Below, piece by piece: positions 1-10,200 of a stretch of 64,000 nt of DNA (position 1 is its first letter; every line of letters starts with the position of its first letter). Under the pieces are notes generated by a model, which ran no database searches, had not been told where the DNA came from, and saw nothing but the letters and a program-made list of their open reading frames with translations. The stretch comes from Aestuariivivens marinum (GTDB lineage: Bacteria > Bacteroidota > Bacteroidia > Flavobacteriales > Flavobacteriaceae), in the NCBI RefSeq assembly GCF_022662175.1, contig NZ_JAKMCR010000002.1, positions 310,001-374,000 of the forward strand, written 5' to 3'. The translations under genes were made by a program, and so were the position numbers.

Positions 1-926
1 CAATATAAAAGCAATGACCAAGTTGATTAATGGTAAGCTTCTTAAAATCGATTTAAACGATTCAAAATAAAAATCAACTCCTTTCCCTTCAGAAGCTATT
101 GTCATTAACTCTTGTTGTGGCGTTGATGAATCGAATAAGTTTATACCCAAAACCAATGACACAACCGTCATTAAAACACCTCCTAAAATAACCCAAATAA
201 CAAATTGTGTAATGCCTGCTAATGACGTTCCTATAATTTTTCCCAACATAAGCTGTACGGGCTTAACCGACGATATAATTACTTCTATTATACGACTGGT
301 TTTTTCTTCAATAACACTGCGCATAATCATATTGCCATAAATAATAATAAACATAAATAGCAAATATCCCGTTGCACCTCCAAAAATCAGCTTGGCTATA
401 CCATCTGTTTTTGATGTCTGAAGACCTTCAAAGTTTTCCTGGATAATATCAATAGTTATTTTTGAATCTTTAATTACGTCAACATCAATTGCTTTCTCTT
501 CAAGGTTTAAATTGGTTAACTTAGATTCTATTTGATTTTCTAATTCTGAAAAAATTGCAAATGATGGTGATTCTTCAGAATAAAAATTGACTTTATTGGA
601 CAAGTCATTAAAACTGTCCCATGTCTTAATATGTAACAATCCATAGCTTTTTGTTTTCTTAGCTAATGCCTTTGCCTCTTCCAACGATAGATTTGAAAGC
701 TTTTCATATTTTATCTTATCCGAACTTTTTAGTCCATCACTAACGAGCCCAGATTCGTCCAATACCGAAATGATATGAATCTTATCGTTATTCAATTGCG
801 ATAAATAAGCCACTAGGGCAATAAGTGCTATAAAAATCATCGGGCTTAAAAAGGTCATCACAATGAAGGATTTGTTTTTAACCTTAGTAAGGTATTCACG
901 TTTTATTATAAGCGGTAAATGGTTCA
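1..926 (-). CDS. ABC-2 family transporter permease, NatB-like (partial)
   Basis: The reverse-strand reading opens with ATG at 926 and stays open to the window edge, so the C-terminus is missing. The protein starts with a basic stretch and a membrane segment (about residues 19-37), followed by a large extracytoplasmic domain. Several further membrane segments are encoded between about 400 and 1. The sequence MRSVIEEKTSRIIEV, just after a membrane segment, is typical of ABC-2 permeases of the NatB/YhaP type. The gene lies 3 bases downstream of the ATPase gene on the same strand, so the two probably form one exporter. The substrate cannot be told; NatAB relatives export sodium or other small molecules. 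The start codon is supported by this close coupling. Confidence 0.85.
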
Positions 927-929
927 TGC

Positions 930-1859
930 TCAGGTATTGTTCTTTATGGTTTGAATAAAAATATCATTGACGCTAGGGATAAGCTCCACAAAATGGGATA
1001 CTTCACCTAACCCTACCAAATATTCTAACAGCATATTGGGTGATTCTCCATTAGGTATCTTAATGTTTAGCTTTAACTCATCCCCTAAGGTTTTAAAATT
1101 AGCCTGGGTAACTTCAAATTTTTCAGCCAAGTGGTTTTGCAGCAAACCTCGATTATTGGTCTTAAGTCCAACTTCGTAGGTATTGCTCTTAAACTGTCGC
1201 TTAACATCCAATAACTTACCTTCCAATATTTTATTCGATTTGTTGATTAATGCAATGTCGTCGCAAAGTTCTTCAACCGACTCCATACGATGGGTAGAGA
1301 ATATTACCGTAGCCCCTTCATCCCGTAACCGTAAAATTTCTTCCTTAATTAAATTAGCATTTATAGGATCGAAACCTGAAAAAGGCTCATCAAAAATTAA
1401 TAATTTGGGTTGGTGCAACACCGTAACCACAAATTGTATTTTTTGGGCCATCCCTTTTGATAATTCCTGTATTTTTTTGTTCCACCAATCTCCAATTTCT
1501 AATCGCTCAAACCAATACCTTAAACGAATTTTGGCTTCTGATTTACTCAATCCCTTAAGCTGTGCCAAATATAAAGCCTGTTCCCCTACTTTCATAGATT
1601 TGTATAAACCCCGCTCCTCAGGCAAATAACCAATATCTGTAATATGCCTGTTCTTTAGTGCTTCACCACCTAAAAACACCTGACCTTCATCGGGCATTGT
1701 TATTTGGTTAATGACTCGAATAAGCGTCGTTTTTCCAGCACCATTTGGCCCTAATAATCCAAAAATACTGCCTTGGGGTACCGTAATGGAAACTCGGTTT
1801 AAGGCTTTATAAGTTCCAAAATGTTTGGATACAGCTTTAACTTCAAGTAAGTTGTTCAT
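930..1859 (-). CDS. ABC transporter ATP-binding protein, NatA-like
   Basis: A 309-residue ABC ATPase. Walker A is GPNGAGKT (residues 37-44), the signature motif is LSKGMAQK (about 133-140), and Walker B with the catalytic Glu is LLIFDEP (about 153-159), followed by the switch His in FSTHRM. The C-terminal 90 residues form the extra domain common in drug- and sodium-exporting ABC ATPases. It precedes the permease gene by 3 bases and is presumably cotranscribed with it, so it should energise that exporter from the cytoplasmic side. The substrate is unknown. Confidence 0.9.
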   Translation of the reverse strand: MNNLLEVKAVSKHFGTYKALNRVSITVPQGSIFGLLGPNGAGKTTLIRVINQITMPDEGQVFLGGEALKNRHITDIGYLPEERGLYKSMKVGEQALYLAQLKGLSKSEAKIRLRYWFERLEIGDWWNKKIQELSKGMAQKIQFVVTVLHQPKLLIFDEPFSGFDPINANLIKEEILRLRDEGATVIFSTHRMESVEELCDDIALINKSNKILEGKLLDVKRQFKSNTYEVGLKTNNRGLLQNHLAEKFEVTQANFKTLGDELKLNIKIPNGESPNMLLEYLVGLGEVSHFVELIPSVNDIFIQTIKNNT

Positions 1860-1973
1860 TGTGTTACTTTAATCGCTTAGCGAATGTAAATATATTAAAT
1901 GTTATTGGAGGGACTAAATGCTTTATGCAGAATTAGCAGCTATTTAAAATCAATTTTCAATATAAAAACAAAA

Positions 1974-1999
1974 CCCACCCTTAACGAGTTAAGGATGGG
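1974..1999 (-). terminator. Hairpin in the gap between dnaJ and the ABC operon
   Basis: CCCACCCTTAAC and GTTAAGGATGGG form a 12-bp stem with one mismatch and a 2-base loop. On the minus strand it is followed by a T-rich tract, which fits a second terminator behind the dnaJ terminator. The rest of the gap (1860-2156) shows no gene. Confidence 0.4.
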
Positions 2000-2106
2000 A
2001 AAAAAATTGCTATGAAAAAGAAAAATTACCACTAAAATAAATTAGTGATAGTTCAAATATAGTTTTTTTTTCGATACTAATAGCAAAACTATTAAATAAG
2101 TTATCG

Positions 2107-2137
2107 CAAAAAATAATCCGCTCAAAGGCGGATTATT
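2107..2137 (-). terminator. Rho-independent terminator of grpE-dnaJ
   Basis: AATAATCCGC and GCGGATTATT form a perfect 10-bp stem with a 6-base loop, about 20 bases past the dnaJ stop. On the minus strand it is followed directly by a run of T residues. Confidence 0.8.
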
Positions 2138-2156
2138 AAGTTTTTGGGTCTTTTTC

Positions 2157-3272
2157 TTATGAAAACATGTCTTTTACTTTTTCAAAAAAAGACTTATCTG
2201 TACTTTCTGGTTTTGGAATAAAATGCTCATCATTTATCATAGTTTCAAAAAACTCACGTTGTTGTTTGTTTAATGTTTTAGGAGTCCACACGTTAACATG
2301 TACCAATAAATCCCCTCTTCCGTAACCATTTATACTTGGAATACCTTTTCCGCGTAAACGCAATATTTTACCAGATTGAACCCCTGGTTCAATTTTAATG
2401 CGCACTTTTCCTGTTACAGTATCAATTTCTTTTGATGCCCCTAAAACGGCCTCGGGATAACTTACATATAAATCGTAATGTAAATTGTCGCCTTCGCGCT
2501 GTAACTTTTCATGTTCTACTTCCTGAATGGCCACCAATAAATCACCAGAGATCCCATTACCAGGTGCTTCATTTCCTTTACCAGACACCTTAAGTTGCAT
2601 ACCATCAACAACACCTGCAGGGATTTTTATGGAAACTGTTTCTTCGGAAATTTTTAGTCCTTGAGCATCAGCATCAGCCGGTTTTTTATCAATAGTCTCT
2701 CCTGCACCACCACACACATTACATGGTGCTGAAGTTTGCATTCTACCTAGAATAGTATTAGTAATTCGTGTTACTTGGCCCGAACCATGACATGTTGAAC
2801 ACGTTTTATAGGTTGTTCCAGGTGCTTGAACCTTTCGTTTTACCTTTATCTTTTTTTCAACACCATTAGCGATTTCTTCTAGGGTTAACTTTACCCTGAT
2901 GCGCAAGTTGCTACCTTTAACACGACGTTGACCACCACCGCCAAATCCTGAGAAACCGCCACCACCAAAAGCACTTCCAAAAATATCACCAAACTGACTA
3001 AATATATCATCCATATTCATGCCACCACCACCAAATCCACCACCATTTTCAAAGGCTTGATGGCCGAACTGATCGTAACGTGCTTTTTTATCAGCATTAC
3101 TCAATACCTCATAGGCTTCAGCAGCTTCCTTAAACTTAGCTTCAGCTTCTTTATCATCTGGATTTTTATCTGGATGGTATTCAATGGCCTTCTTGCGATA
3201 CGCCTTTTTAATATCGGCATCGCTAGCCCCTTTATTTACTCCTAAAACCTCGTAATAATCTCTCTTAGCCAT
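2157..3272 (-). CDS. dnaJ: Chaperone DnaJ (Hsp40) with a reduced zinc-binding region
   Basis: Co-chaperone that stimulates DnaK ATPase activity and delivers unfolded clients. The J domain covers residues 1-70 with HPD at 33-35. A Gly/Phe-rich region follows (about 75-115), then the cysteine-rich region and two C-terminal beta-barrel domains, ending in a typical [10 protein letters not shown] tail. Only two CxxCxGxG motifs are present (CSTCHGSG and CNVCGGAG) instead of the usual four. By position they correspond to motifs 2 and 3, so zinc centre II is kept and centre I is lost. As I recall, this is shared by other flavobacterial DnaJ proteins. At 371 residues the length is normal. The gene starts 9 bases after grpE and forms an operon with it. 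Confidence 0.97.
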   Translation of the reverse strand: MAKRDYYEVLGVNKGASDADIKKAYRKKAIEYHPDKNPDDKEAEAKFKEAAEAYEVLSNADKKARYDQFGHQAFENGGGFGGGGMNMDDIFSQFGDIFGSAFGGGGFSGFGGGGQRRVKGSNLRIRVKLTLEEIANGVEKKIKVKRKVQAPGTTYKTCSTCHGSGQVTRITNTILGRMQTSAPCNVCGGAGETIDKKPADADAQGLKISEETVSIKIPAGVVDGMQLKVSGKGNEAPGNGISGDLLVAIQEVEHEKLQREGDNLHYDLYVSYPEAVLGASKEIDTVTGKVRIKIEPGVQSGKILRLRGKGIPSINGYGRGDLLVHVNVWTPKTLNKQQREFFETMINDEHFIPKPESTDKSFFEKVKDMFS

Positions 3273-3281
3273 GCTCTTGGT

Positions 3282-3827
3282 TTATTGTCCTATAACAACT
3301 TTTGGGAACCGAATAACCTTATCACCTAAAGTGTATCCTTTCTCAATAACATCTATAATCTTTCCTTTTAAATTTTCGCTTGGTGCAGGAATTTGTGTAA
3401 TTGCCTCATGGTTATCGGCGTTAAATTCGTCGCCTTGCTTGACCTTCATTTCTGACAATCCCTTTTGTTCCAAGGTTGTTTTTAGCTTATTACTTATAAG
3501 TTCAACTCCCTTTAAAAGTTCTTTTTCTTTGCTTTTAGAAATTTCCAGATAGGCCCTGTCAAAATCATCCAAAATCGGAAGCAAAGCCACCATAACGTCC
3601 TGACTTGCTGTTTTGAATAAATCTATACGTTCTTTGGATGTCCGTTTTTTATAATTTTCAAACTCAGCGAACAAACGTAAAAACTTATCTTTTTCCTGCT
3701 GTAATTCTGCTTGAAGTTTTTCTTCTACTGTTTGTTCTTCCACTATCGGATCTTCAGTCTCAACAGTTTCAGTTTGAGGACCTTCAACCTGTTCTTTTTC
3801 TATCTCTTTACTTTCCTTTTTACTCAT
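3282..3827 (-). CDS. grpE: Nucleotide exchange factor GrpE
   Basis: A 181-residue GrpE, the exchange factor for DnaK. The first 40 residues are acidic and disordered, followed by the long coiled coil (about 40-90, containing LFAEFENYKKRTSKER, a hallmark of GrpE) and the C-terminal beta domain with the conserved GYTLGDKVIRFPKVVIG ending. It is the first gene of the grpE-dnaJ pair. A -7 promoter box lies about 40 bases upstream and overlaps a TGACA repeat region that may govern heat induction. Confidence 0.97.
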   Translation of the reverse strand: MSKKESKEIEKEQVEGPQTETVETEDPIVEEQTVEEKLQAELQQEKDKFLRLFAEFENYKKRTSKERIDLFKTASQDVMVALLPILDDFDRAYLEISKSKEKELLKGVELISNKLKTTLEQKGLSEMKVKQGDEFNADNHEAITQIPAPSENLKGKIIDVIEKGYTLGDKVIRFPKVVIGQ

Positions 3828-3865
3828 GCTAAATTATAATTTATGCAAACACTTAAATTGATTGG

Positions 3866-3904
3866 CAAAAGTACTGCCATTATTGTAAAAATGTCATATT
3901 GTCA
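3866..3904 (-). promoter_or_regulatory. Promoter of grpE-dnaJ with a TGACA direct repeat at -33
   Basis: On the minus strand TACTTTTG (3873 to 3866) matches the Bacteroidota -7 consensus TAnnTTTG exactly. Eighteen bases upstream is TGACAATATGACA (3904-3892), a direct repeat of TGACA that occupies the -33 position. TTGACA also occurs three times upstream of hsp20. Confidence 0.5.
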
Positions 3905-4347
3905 CGAAAAAAATTTAGCTTTTTTTGCTTATCGTGTGAGTCCTTCAAATTAAAACTAATCTTTTTAGGTCTATCACTAGAGATTTTAGAAATATTCCAA
4001 CAAATCCCTGAACATCTTAAAACGTTACAGTAATATAATATTATTTTGTTCGATATAGCGAGTTCAGTTTTATTTGTAAACAGTAATTGAAGCAGCTTAG
4101 CACACCCTTTATTACATTAATATTTAAAAAACCTTCCGGTTAATTTGGATCAAGGTTTAAATATCCTGTTCATTTTCCAATCTTTCCAAGATCGTTCCTT
4201 GAGAATATTTGCAACCTATAGATGGGAACGGGAATATCATTAGAAACCCTGACCCGAATGTTTGGATTCGAGGATTTTTTTCGATTAAATAGTAAAGGCC
4301 GTTAAGCTAATAACTAACTGAACGCTTAGCATGCTCAAAACCATATG
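3905..4347. other. Gene-free stretch, nothing recognised
   Basis: The region between the grpE promoter and the TonB gene contains only short interrupted reading frames on both strands. None has a start, length or motif that would support a gene, and I see no clear terminator or repeat. Confidence 0.6.
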
Positions 4348-5076
4348 CTAACTTTCCTGGAATTTAAATAAAATAGGTAATGCATAAGCAACTTTCACAG
4401 CCTTACCACGCTGTTTTCCTGGAGCCATTTTTGGCAACAAACCTATTATTCGTTCGGCTTCACTTTCCAAAATTCTATCAGGCCCCCTCGAACGAATATC
4501 AGTTACAACACCTTGTGAATCGATTACAAAAATCACCGACACCCTACCTTGAATTCCTAAATCTAGAGCAGCTTGGGGGTATTTAAAATGTTTTCTAACA
4601 TGTTCTTGTATTTTCATTTGAAAACACTCTTTAACTTCAACTTTACTCAATCCTTCACATCCAGGAAAAACAGGAACATCTTCAATCGTAGTAAAAGGAA
4701 CTTCAACTTCTTCTTCAACTTCTTCAACTTGCACATCGCTTACTTCAATAACACGTTCTTCAATGGCTTCCTCTTGATTTGTTTCTGTACTTTCAATAAT
4801 TGTTTCCTCAATTTCTTCAACATCTTCAACAATCTGAATCGACTCCTGAATTGTAACTGGAGGTGGAGGTGGCGGCGAAGTATTAACTTTAATAACAAGT
4901 ACATCTTCTTCCGCTTCTTCAGTAATATTAACTATACCTAAATCTATTTCTGACTTATCATAGGTTTTGTGCTCTAAGGCTCGCCAAGAGAGAAATAGCA
5001 TAACATTTAAGCCAATAGCAAAATATAAGCTGCTATTTCTTCCTATTTCAAATTTGGGGTTCTTCTTAGGTTTCAT
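4348..5076 (-). CDS. TonB family energy transducer
   Basis: A 242-residue TonB-like protein that should carry proton-motive energy from the inner membrane to outer-membrane receptors. One membrane anchor lies near residues 14-33. It is followed by a proline stretch (PPPPPP) and a very acidic Glu/Val/Ile-rich periplasmic linker (about 70-145). The TonB C-terminal domain (about 155-240) has the usual YPQAALDLGIQGRVSV and PILFKF elements. ExbB and ExbD are not in the window. It appears to be a single-gene unit, since the neighbours are separated by 270 to 520 bases. Confidence 0.92.
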   Translation of the reverse strand: MKPKKNPKFEIGRNSSLYFAIGLNVMLFLSWRALEHKTYDKSEIDLGIVNITEEAEEDVLVIKVNTSPPPPPPVTIQESIQIVEDVEEIEETIIESTETNQEEAIEERVIEVSDVQVEEVEEEVEVPFTTIEDVPVFPGCEGLSKVEVKECFQMKIQEHVRKHFKYPQAALDLGIQGRVSVIFVIDSQGVVTDIRSRGPDRILESEAERIIGLLPKMAPGKQRGKAVKVAYALPILFKFQES

Positions 5077-5257
5077 CAGTCAATTTTTTATTTTATATCT
5101 ATCCGATGCAATCCAACTTTAAACAATTTAACTACATTAATGAGTCTTGGTTATGGTCTATTACTTAATTTTAAATTTGATACTTTAAAAATATTTGAAA
5201 CCTTGTTAATTTACTATGATAAATATCATTTAACGGAACCTATAAAATGAATTTGTA

Positions 5258-5290
5258 TAAAAAAAGCCTGTTATATAACAGGCTTTTTTA
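5258..5290 (-). terminator. Terminator of hsp20 (symmetrical)
   Basis: AAGCCTGTTAT and ATAACAGGCTT form a perfect 11-bp stem flanked by A and T runs. It lies just past the hsp20 stop and could work on both strands. Confidence 0.85.
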
Positions 5291-5307
5291 CTAGAAAACT
5301 TAAATTC

Positions 5308-5790
5308 TTATGAAATTTTAATAGTACGTGCGGGTTTTTCTTTGGCTTCTTCTTTTTTAGGAAGTTGTACCGTTAAAATACCTTCGCTATAGCTCGCATT
5401 TATCTTACTTTCATTAACAGTATCTGGCAATGTAAAGGTTCTTTTAAAAGACGAGTAACCAAATTCCCTTCTTGTATAATCCTCATCCTTATTTTCTTTT
5501 TCTTCTTTAAGCTCAGCAGAAATGGACATTAGATTGTTTTCTAAATTGATATTGAAATCTGATTTTTTTAATCCTGGAACCGCCATTTCTACTATAAAGG
5601 CATCTGAAACCTCTTTAATATTTACTTTAGGCATAGAAATACCTGTATTAAAGCTTGATGAAAACATTGAGGGAAATTCACCCAACGAAAAATCATCAAA
5701 CCACGTAGATAAACCTGGGAAATTTGGCAACCTATTTTTGTTTCTATGTGCTAAATTTCCATTTTTTGGTAATGTCACTAGATTGCTCAT
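5308..5790 (-). CDS. Small heat-shock protein, Hsp20/alpha-crystallin family
   Basis: A 160-residue small heat-shock protein that holds unfolding proteins in a refoldable state without ATP. The alpha-crystallin domain (about 48-150) contains IVEMAVPGLKKSDFNI and ends with the A-x-x-x-x-G-x-L motif (ASYSEGILTV). The C-terminal tail carries an I-x-I-like element (TIKIS). It is transcribed alone; a perfect hairpin sits in its leader and three TTGACA copies lie upstream, suggesting stress control. Confidence 0.95.
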   Translation of the reverse strand: MSNLVTLPKNGNLAHRNKNRLPNFPGLSTWFDDFSLGEFPSMFSSSFNTGISMPKVNIKEVSDAFIVEMAVPGLKKSDFNINLENNLMSISAELKEEKENKDEDYTRREFGYSSFKRTFTLPDTVNESKINASYSEGILTVQLPKKEEAKEKPARTIKIS

Positions 5791-5807
5791 GATTAATTTT
5801 TTTATTT

Positions 5808-5824
5808 GCCTGCTTTATGCAGGC
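5808..5824 (-). promoter_or_regulatory. Hairpin in the hsp20 leader
   Basis: GCCTGC-TTTAT-GCAGGC is a perfect 6-bp GC-rich stem with a 5-base loop, 17 bases upstream of the hsp20 ATG and separated from it by an A-rich tract. It could be a leader RNA structure (RNA thermometer or stability element) or an operator. Confidence 0.45.
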
Positions 5825-5852
5825 TAGTTAAACATTTGTTTTCAATCATACA

Positions 5853-5938
5853 TTGACAAATAAAGTACCAAAACCAAATATCTATCTACTTTGACATATT
5901 TATTAAGAATCTCTTAACAAGTTTCTGAAATTTTGACA
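5853..5938. promoter_or_regulatory. Three TTGACA repeats upstream of hsp20
   Basis: TTGACA occurs at 5853, 5891 and 5933 on the plus strand, spaced 38 and 42 bases apart, in the otherwise AT-rich region upstream of hsp20. The same TGACA core is doubled at the grpE promoter. A shared heat-shock regulator is an inference. Confidence 0.35.
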
Positions 5939-5996
5939 TTTTAACTTCATTTTAAAACGACAAAATTTCAGAAATCGATATAAAAGCTGAATTCGA

Positions 5997-7199
5997 TTAA
6001 TGTGTATGCTCAGCTTCACCTTTTTTCATCTCTGCTATAAGGTAATAAGCATTGTTAAAAGCAAACATACTATTTAATGGTTGCTCTTTAGGAAAACTCA
6101 CTTCAATCCATTTACCATCCTTTTTACCAATAATAACTTCTATAGGTTTAAAAGTCCAAGCATTTCCTTTTTTTCCAACAACAAACACATAGAACTTGTC
6201 ATTATCTTTTACAATAGCGCTTTCAGGCAATGCTTTTGTCAAGATACTATCTGTTTGTATTTTTCCTTGAATATACATCCCTGGTATCAAAGTCTCCGAT
6301 TTGTTCTTAATTTCGGCATGTACGTGTACCGCTTTAGGATTGTCCTCAAATGTTTTACTCACCGAATAAATTTCTGCGGTAAGTTCGGCATCTGGTACAG
6401 ACTGCACACTAAAGACTACCTTCTGCCTTTTTTTTACTTTGTGCACATCTTTTTCAAATACCATTAAATCAGCATGTACGTGATGTGTATTAACAATCTC
6501 AAACAGTTCTGTCTGTGGCTCGACATATTGACCAGTCTTTACCTTAACTTTTTGAACATACCCTTCAATTGGGCTTTGTATCCCTATTTGTTGGTCTATT
6601 ATGCCATTCCGCACTGATGTTGCATTAATGTTAAGTATATTTAATTGTGCAGCTAAGCCGTTTACCATTGCGATAGAGGATTTATACTCTGCTTCTGCCT
6701 TTTGAAAATTAGCTCCAGAGCCTACACCAGAATCGTATAATTTTTTCTGGCGTTCAAAATTTTTCTTTAAAAACTCACTATTGCTGAAGGCTTTCAAGTA
6801 ATCGGTTTGTAAGGCTATAATACTCGGGTGTGAAAGGTAGGCAACAATCTGGCCTTTGTTTACTTTATCGCCTTCAATAACCTTAATAGCTGTTACATTT
6901 GCTCCAACTACTGTTGTTATTGCAGCTTCATTCTGCGGTGGCACTTCTAAAGATCCGTTAGCTTCAACATAATCTCCTATGCTGCGCAAAGACAAAGTGT
7001 CTATTCTCATTTTTAATTCTTTGAATTGTTGTGCATTAAGAATTACTTCTTCTTCGTGATGCATTTCACCTTTAACAGATTGTTTATCTTTATCGTGTGA
7101 GTGTACGTCATTTTCTGAATGGTCAGTTTTGTTACCACAAGACACGATTAATAGTACTATAAAAATTAAAGCAATGTATGTATTTCCTTTTTTTATCAT
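5997..7199 (-). CDS. RND efflux periplasmic adaptor lipoprotein, CzcB/CusB type
   Basis: Membrane-fusion subunit that links the inner-membrane pump to the outer-membrane channel of a metal efflux system. I start it at 7199, because the upstream ATG at 7235 lies inside the pump gene and the 7199 start gives a clean lipoprotein signal peptide with the lipobox Cys at residue 21. His-rich segments near the N-terminus (several HxH and HH) and at the extreme C-terminus (EHTH) fit metal binding. A lipoyl/HlyD-like hairpin domain and beta-barrel follow. Its start lies 4 bases behind the pump stop, so translation is probably coupled. Confidence 0.9.
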   Translation of the reverse strand: MIKKGNTYIALIFIVLLIVSCGNKTDHSENDVHSHDKDKQSVKGEMHHEEEVILNAQQFKELKMRIDTLSLRSIGDYVEANGSLEVPPQNEAAITTVVGANVTAIKVIEGDKVNKGQIVAYLSHPSIIALQTDYLKAFSNSEFLKKNFERQKKLYDSGVGSGANFQKAEAEYKSSIAMVNGLAAQLNILNINATSVRNGIIDQQIGIQSPIEGYVQKVKVKTGQYVEPQTELFEIVNTHHVHADLMVFEKDVHKVKKRQKVVFSVQSVPDAELTAEIYSVSKTFEDNPKAVHVHAEIKNKSETLIPGMYIQGKIQTDSILTKALPESAIVKDNDKFYVFVVGKKGNAWTFKPIEVIIGKKDGKWIEVSFPKEQPLNSMFAFNNAYYLIAEMKKGEAEHTH

Positions 7200-7203
7200 G
7201 ATG

Positions 7204-10200
7204 TTATAAATTAAAATATTGTAATTGAAATGCACTTTCCAAATAATTTACCAAAGTGGTTTGTGCCTCTAGCTCAAACTGTACTACTTCTTTTAACAAT
7301 TGTGTAAAGGTGATATAATCTATTTCACCTTCCTGATATGCCAAAAGCGCACCAGACTTTTGGTCATTCGAAACTGGCAATACATGTGATTGATATAGTT
7401 CCCAAGCATTTTTCCATTTTAAATAATTTGCCCTTCTCTGTGCATATTGCGATTGTATTTCTTTCTTTTTAAATTGAACATTATTCTCTGCTATTGCCTT
7501 ATCAACTTTAGCTGATTTGACCCTTACTTTGTTTGAACTTGATAAAAACGGAATGGAAATACCTGCTTGATAACTGTAAAACCCAGTATTGCCATCTACC
7601 TTCTGCAAACTACCTTGAAGATTGAGTTTTGGGAGATTATCGGTTTTTGCCATTCTAAATTCTGCTTCAGCCAAATTGAGTTGATGTTCCGATAATACAA
7701 CAGCAGGGTGCTTATTTAAGTCAGGAATGACTACTTCTATTGAGGATAAGACTTCCAAATCATCAGTGACCGTAAAAGTTTCTTCAGTAAACAACAAAAG
7801 ATTTAATTGTTGAATAGCAATAAGATAATCCCTATAAGCCTGCATTTTTTTATTCCGGATTTGAAACACCTGACTTTTGGCTGCTGAATACTCCAATTTT
7901 GAAATGGCCTCAACTTCAAAGTTTAAGGTTACAGCCTGTTCAAATTTATTGTAGATGGAATCGAGTTCTAGGTACAATAAATAGTTTCTTTTGGATTGAT
8001 AGCACTTTACCCAAGCTTTTTTTACTTTAAGTTCTAATTCCAATTCAGATAATTGTAACACCTGTTTTGATAGCCTAATGTACCCCTCCTGTAACTTTCT
8101 TTTAGAACCAATGCCAAAAACATTGATATTGGATTGTCCTATACCCACTGTGGTATAAACACCATAGTCCTCATTAATTTCTTCTCCACCCGTGAAAATC
8201 TGTGTAGAGCCAAAATCGTAAGCTGTGGATTTTAGGCTTTCCTGCTTGGCTACTTCCAATTGTTTTTGTTTTAATAGTGGGTAATTGTCTTTGGAAAGCT
8301 TTACGGCATCCTGTAACGTTATTTTTGGTAATGACATTTGTAACTGCTGTGCACTGCTCTTATTTGAAAAACCAAACATCAAAACAAATACTGCGGTAAC
8401 TGCAATCATTTTTTTGTTGGGCTGAAATTTAAAGGATTTGCTTTCTACCCAATAGTATAAAATAGGCAGCACAAACAAAGTAAGTAGTGTAGAAGTCAAC
8501 AAACCACCTATAACAACGGTTGCTAAGGGACGTTGCACTTCGGCTCCTGCCGATGCTGAAATTGCCATGGGCAAAAAACCAAGCACATCTGTGAATGCTG
8601 TTAGCAAAATGGGGCGAATACGTCGCTTAGTGCCTTCAAAAACCCTATCCCTTAAACTTGTAATGCTTTCTTCCTTGAGTTCGTTCAACCCACTTACCAT
8701 TACCAAGCCGTTTAAAACCGCAACACCAAACAGTACAATAAAACCAACACCTGCCGAAATACTGAAAGGCATATCTCGCAACCACAATGCTATAACACCG
8801 CCTATAGTAGCCATTGGAATGGCAATATAAATCATTAAGGTTTGAGGCAATGATTTTAAAGCAAAATATATAAGTACAAAAATAAGCAACAGGGCAATGG
8901 GCACTACCATCTTTAAACGGTTACTCGCGCGTTCCAGGTTTTCAAAAGCACCACCATAACGAACAAAATAACCTGAAGGCAACTCCAATTGGTCTTCTAG
9001 TTTTGATTTTATTTCTGTAACCAAAGATTTTACATCACGCCCTCTCACGTTAATACCCACATAGGTTCTTCTGTTTGTGTTGTCTCTGCTTATTTGCATT
9101 GGACCTGACTTATAGGATATATTAGCTACCTCCCGAAGTGGAATTTGTGTCCCTGATGGTAAGTTCACAAATAAATTTTGTATATCTGAGATGTCCTTGC
9201 GATTACTTTGATTTAAACGAACCACCAAATCAAAACGCTTTTCACCTTCAAAAATAACACCTGAATTACCTCCGGCAAAAGCCGATTGCACTAGTTTGTT
9301 AAGTACATTTATTTGTAGGCCATATTGTGCCAATTTGTTCCTATTGTAAGTTATTGTCATTTGTGGCAGTCCTGTTGTAGCCTCAGCTTTCATATCACCA
9401 ATACCTGGGGTGCCTGCAATTATTTTAGTGATTTCTTCTGCTTTTTGAGACAATAGGTTTATATCTTCCCCATATAATTTAATGGCAATATCTTCACGAA
9501 TACCTTCTAGCAGTTCGTTGAAACGCATTTCAATAGGTTGGGTGAATTCGTAGTTTACACCAGGAATAATTTCGACTGCTTCTTTTATTTCATCAATAAG
9601 TTCGTCTTTGGTTTCTACAGTAGTCCATTCCCTTTTGGGCTTAAGAATTACAAATACGTCTGCAATATCCATCGGCATAGGGTCAGTAGGAATTTCAGCC
9701 ACACCAATACGACTCACAATTTTTTCAACTTCTGGAAACTTCACCTTTACAATTTGCTCTATCTTGGTTGTAGTTTCAATAGTTTCGGTAAGCGAGCTAC
9801 CAGGTTTTAAAATGGCATGAAAGGCAATATCACCTTCATCGAGTTGAGGTATAAACTCCCCTCCCATTCTGGTAAACATAAAGACCGCAACGGCAAATAA
9901 AGCCACTGCAATTCCTATGACAAGCTTTCCCTTTTGTAATGCTTTTTCCAAAAATGGCTTGTACTTGATTTCTACCCAGTGAACAAATTTATCACCATAT
10001 GACAATTTATTGTTTTTGGGAGGCCTCAACACCAAAGCCGACATCATGGGCACATAGGTTAAACATAATATCATAGCTCCCAACATAGCAAAAATAAAGG
10101 TGAGTGCCATGGGCCTAAACATCTTACCTTCAATACCTTGTAATGCTAAAATGGGTAAAAAAACGATAAGAATAATAAGCTGACCGAAAAAAGCAGCATT

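Noticed and set aside
2013-2036. Tiny plus-strand ORF (MKKKNYH) after a hairpin, like an attenuator peptide
   Set aside because: No biosynthetic gene follows on that strand; both neighbouring operons run the other way.
3905-4347. Interrupted minus-strand frames before the TonB gene
   Set aside because: Several short frames read plausibly but none has a start, consistent length or recognisable motif.
4573-4941. Plus-strand frame rich in Asn and Phe opposite the TonB gene
   Set aside because: It is the shadow of the acidic Glu-rich linker of the TonB protein and has no independent support.
7200-7235. Upstream ATG for the efflux adaptor
   Set aside because: It lies within the pump gene and would hide a clear lipoprotein signal peptide that starts at 7199.
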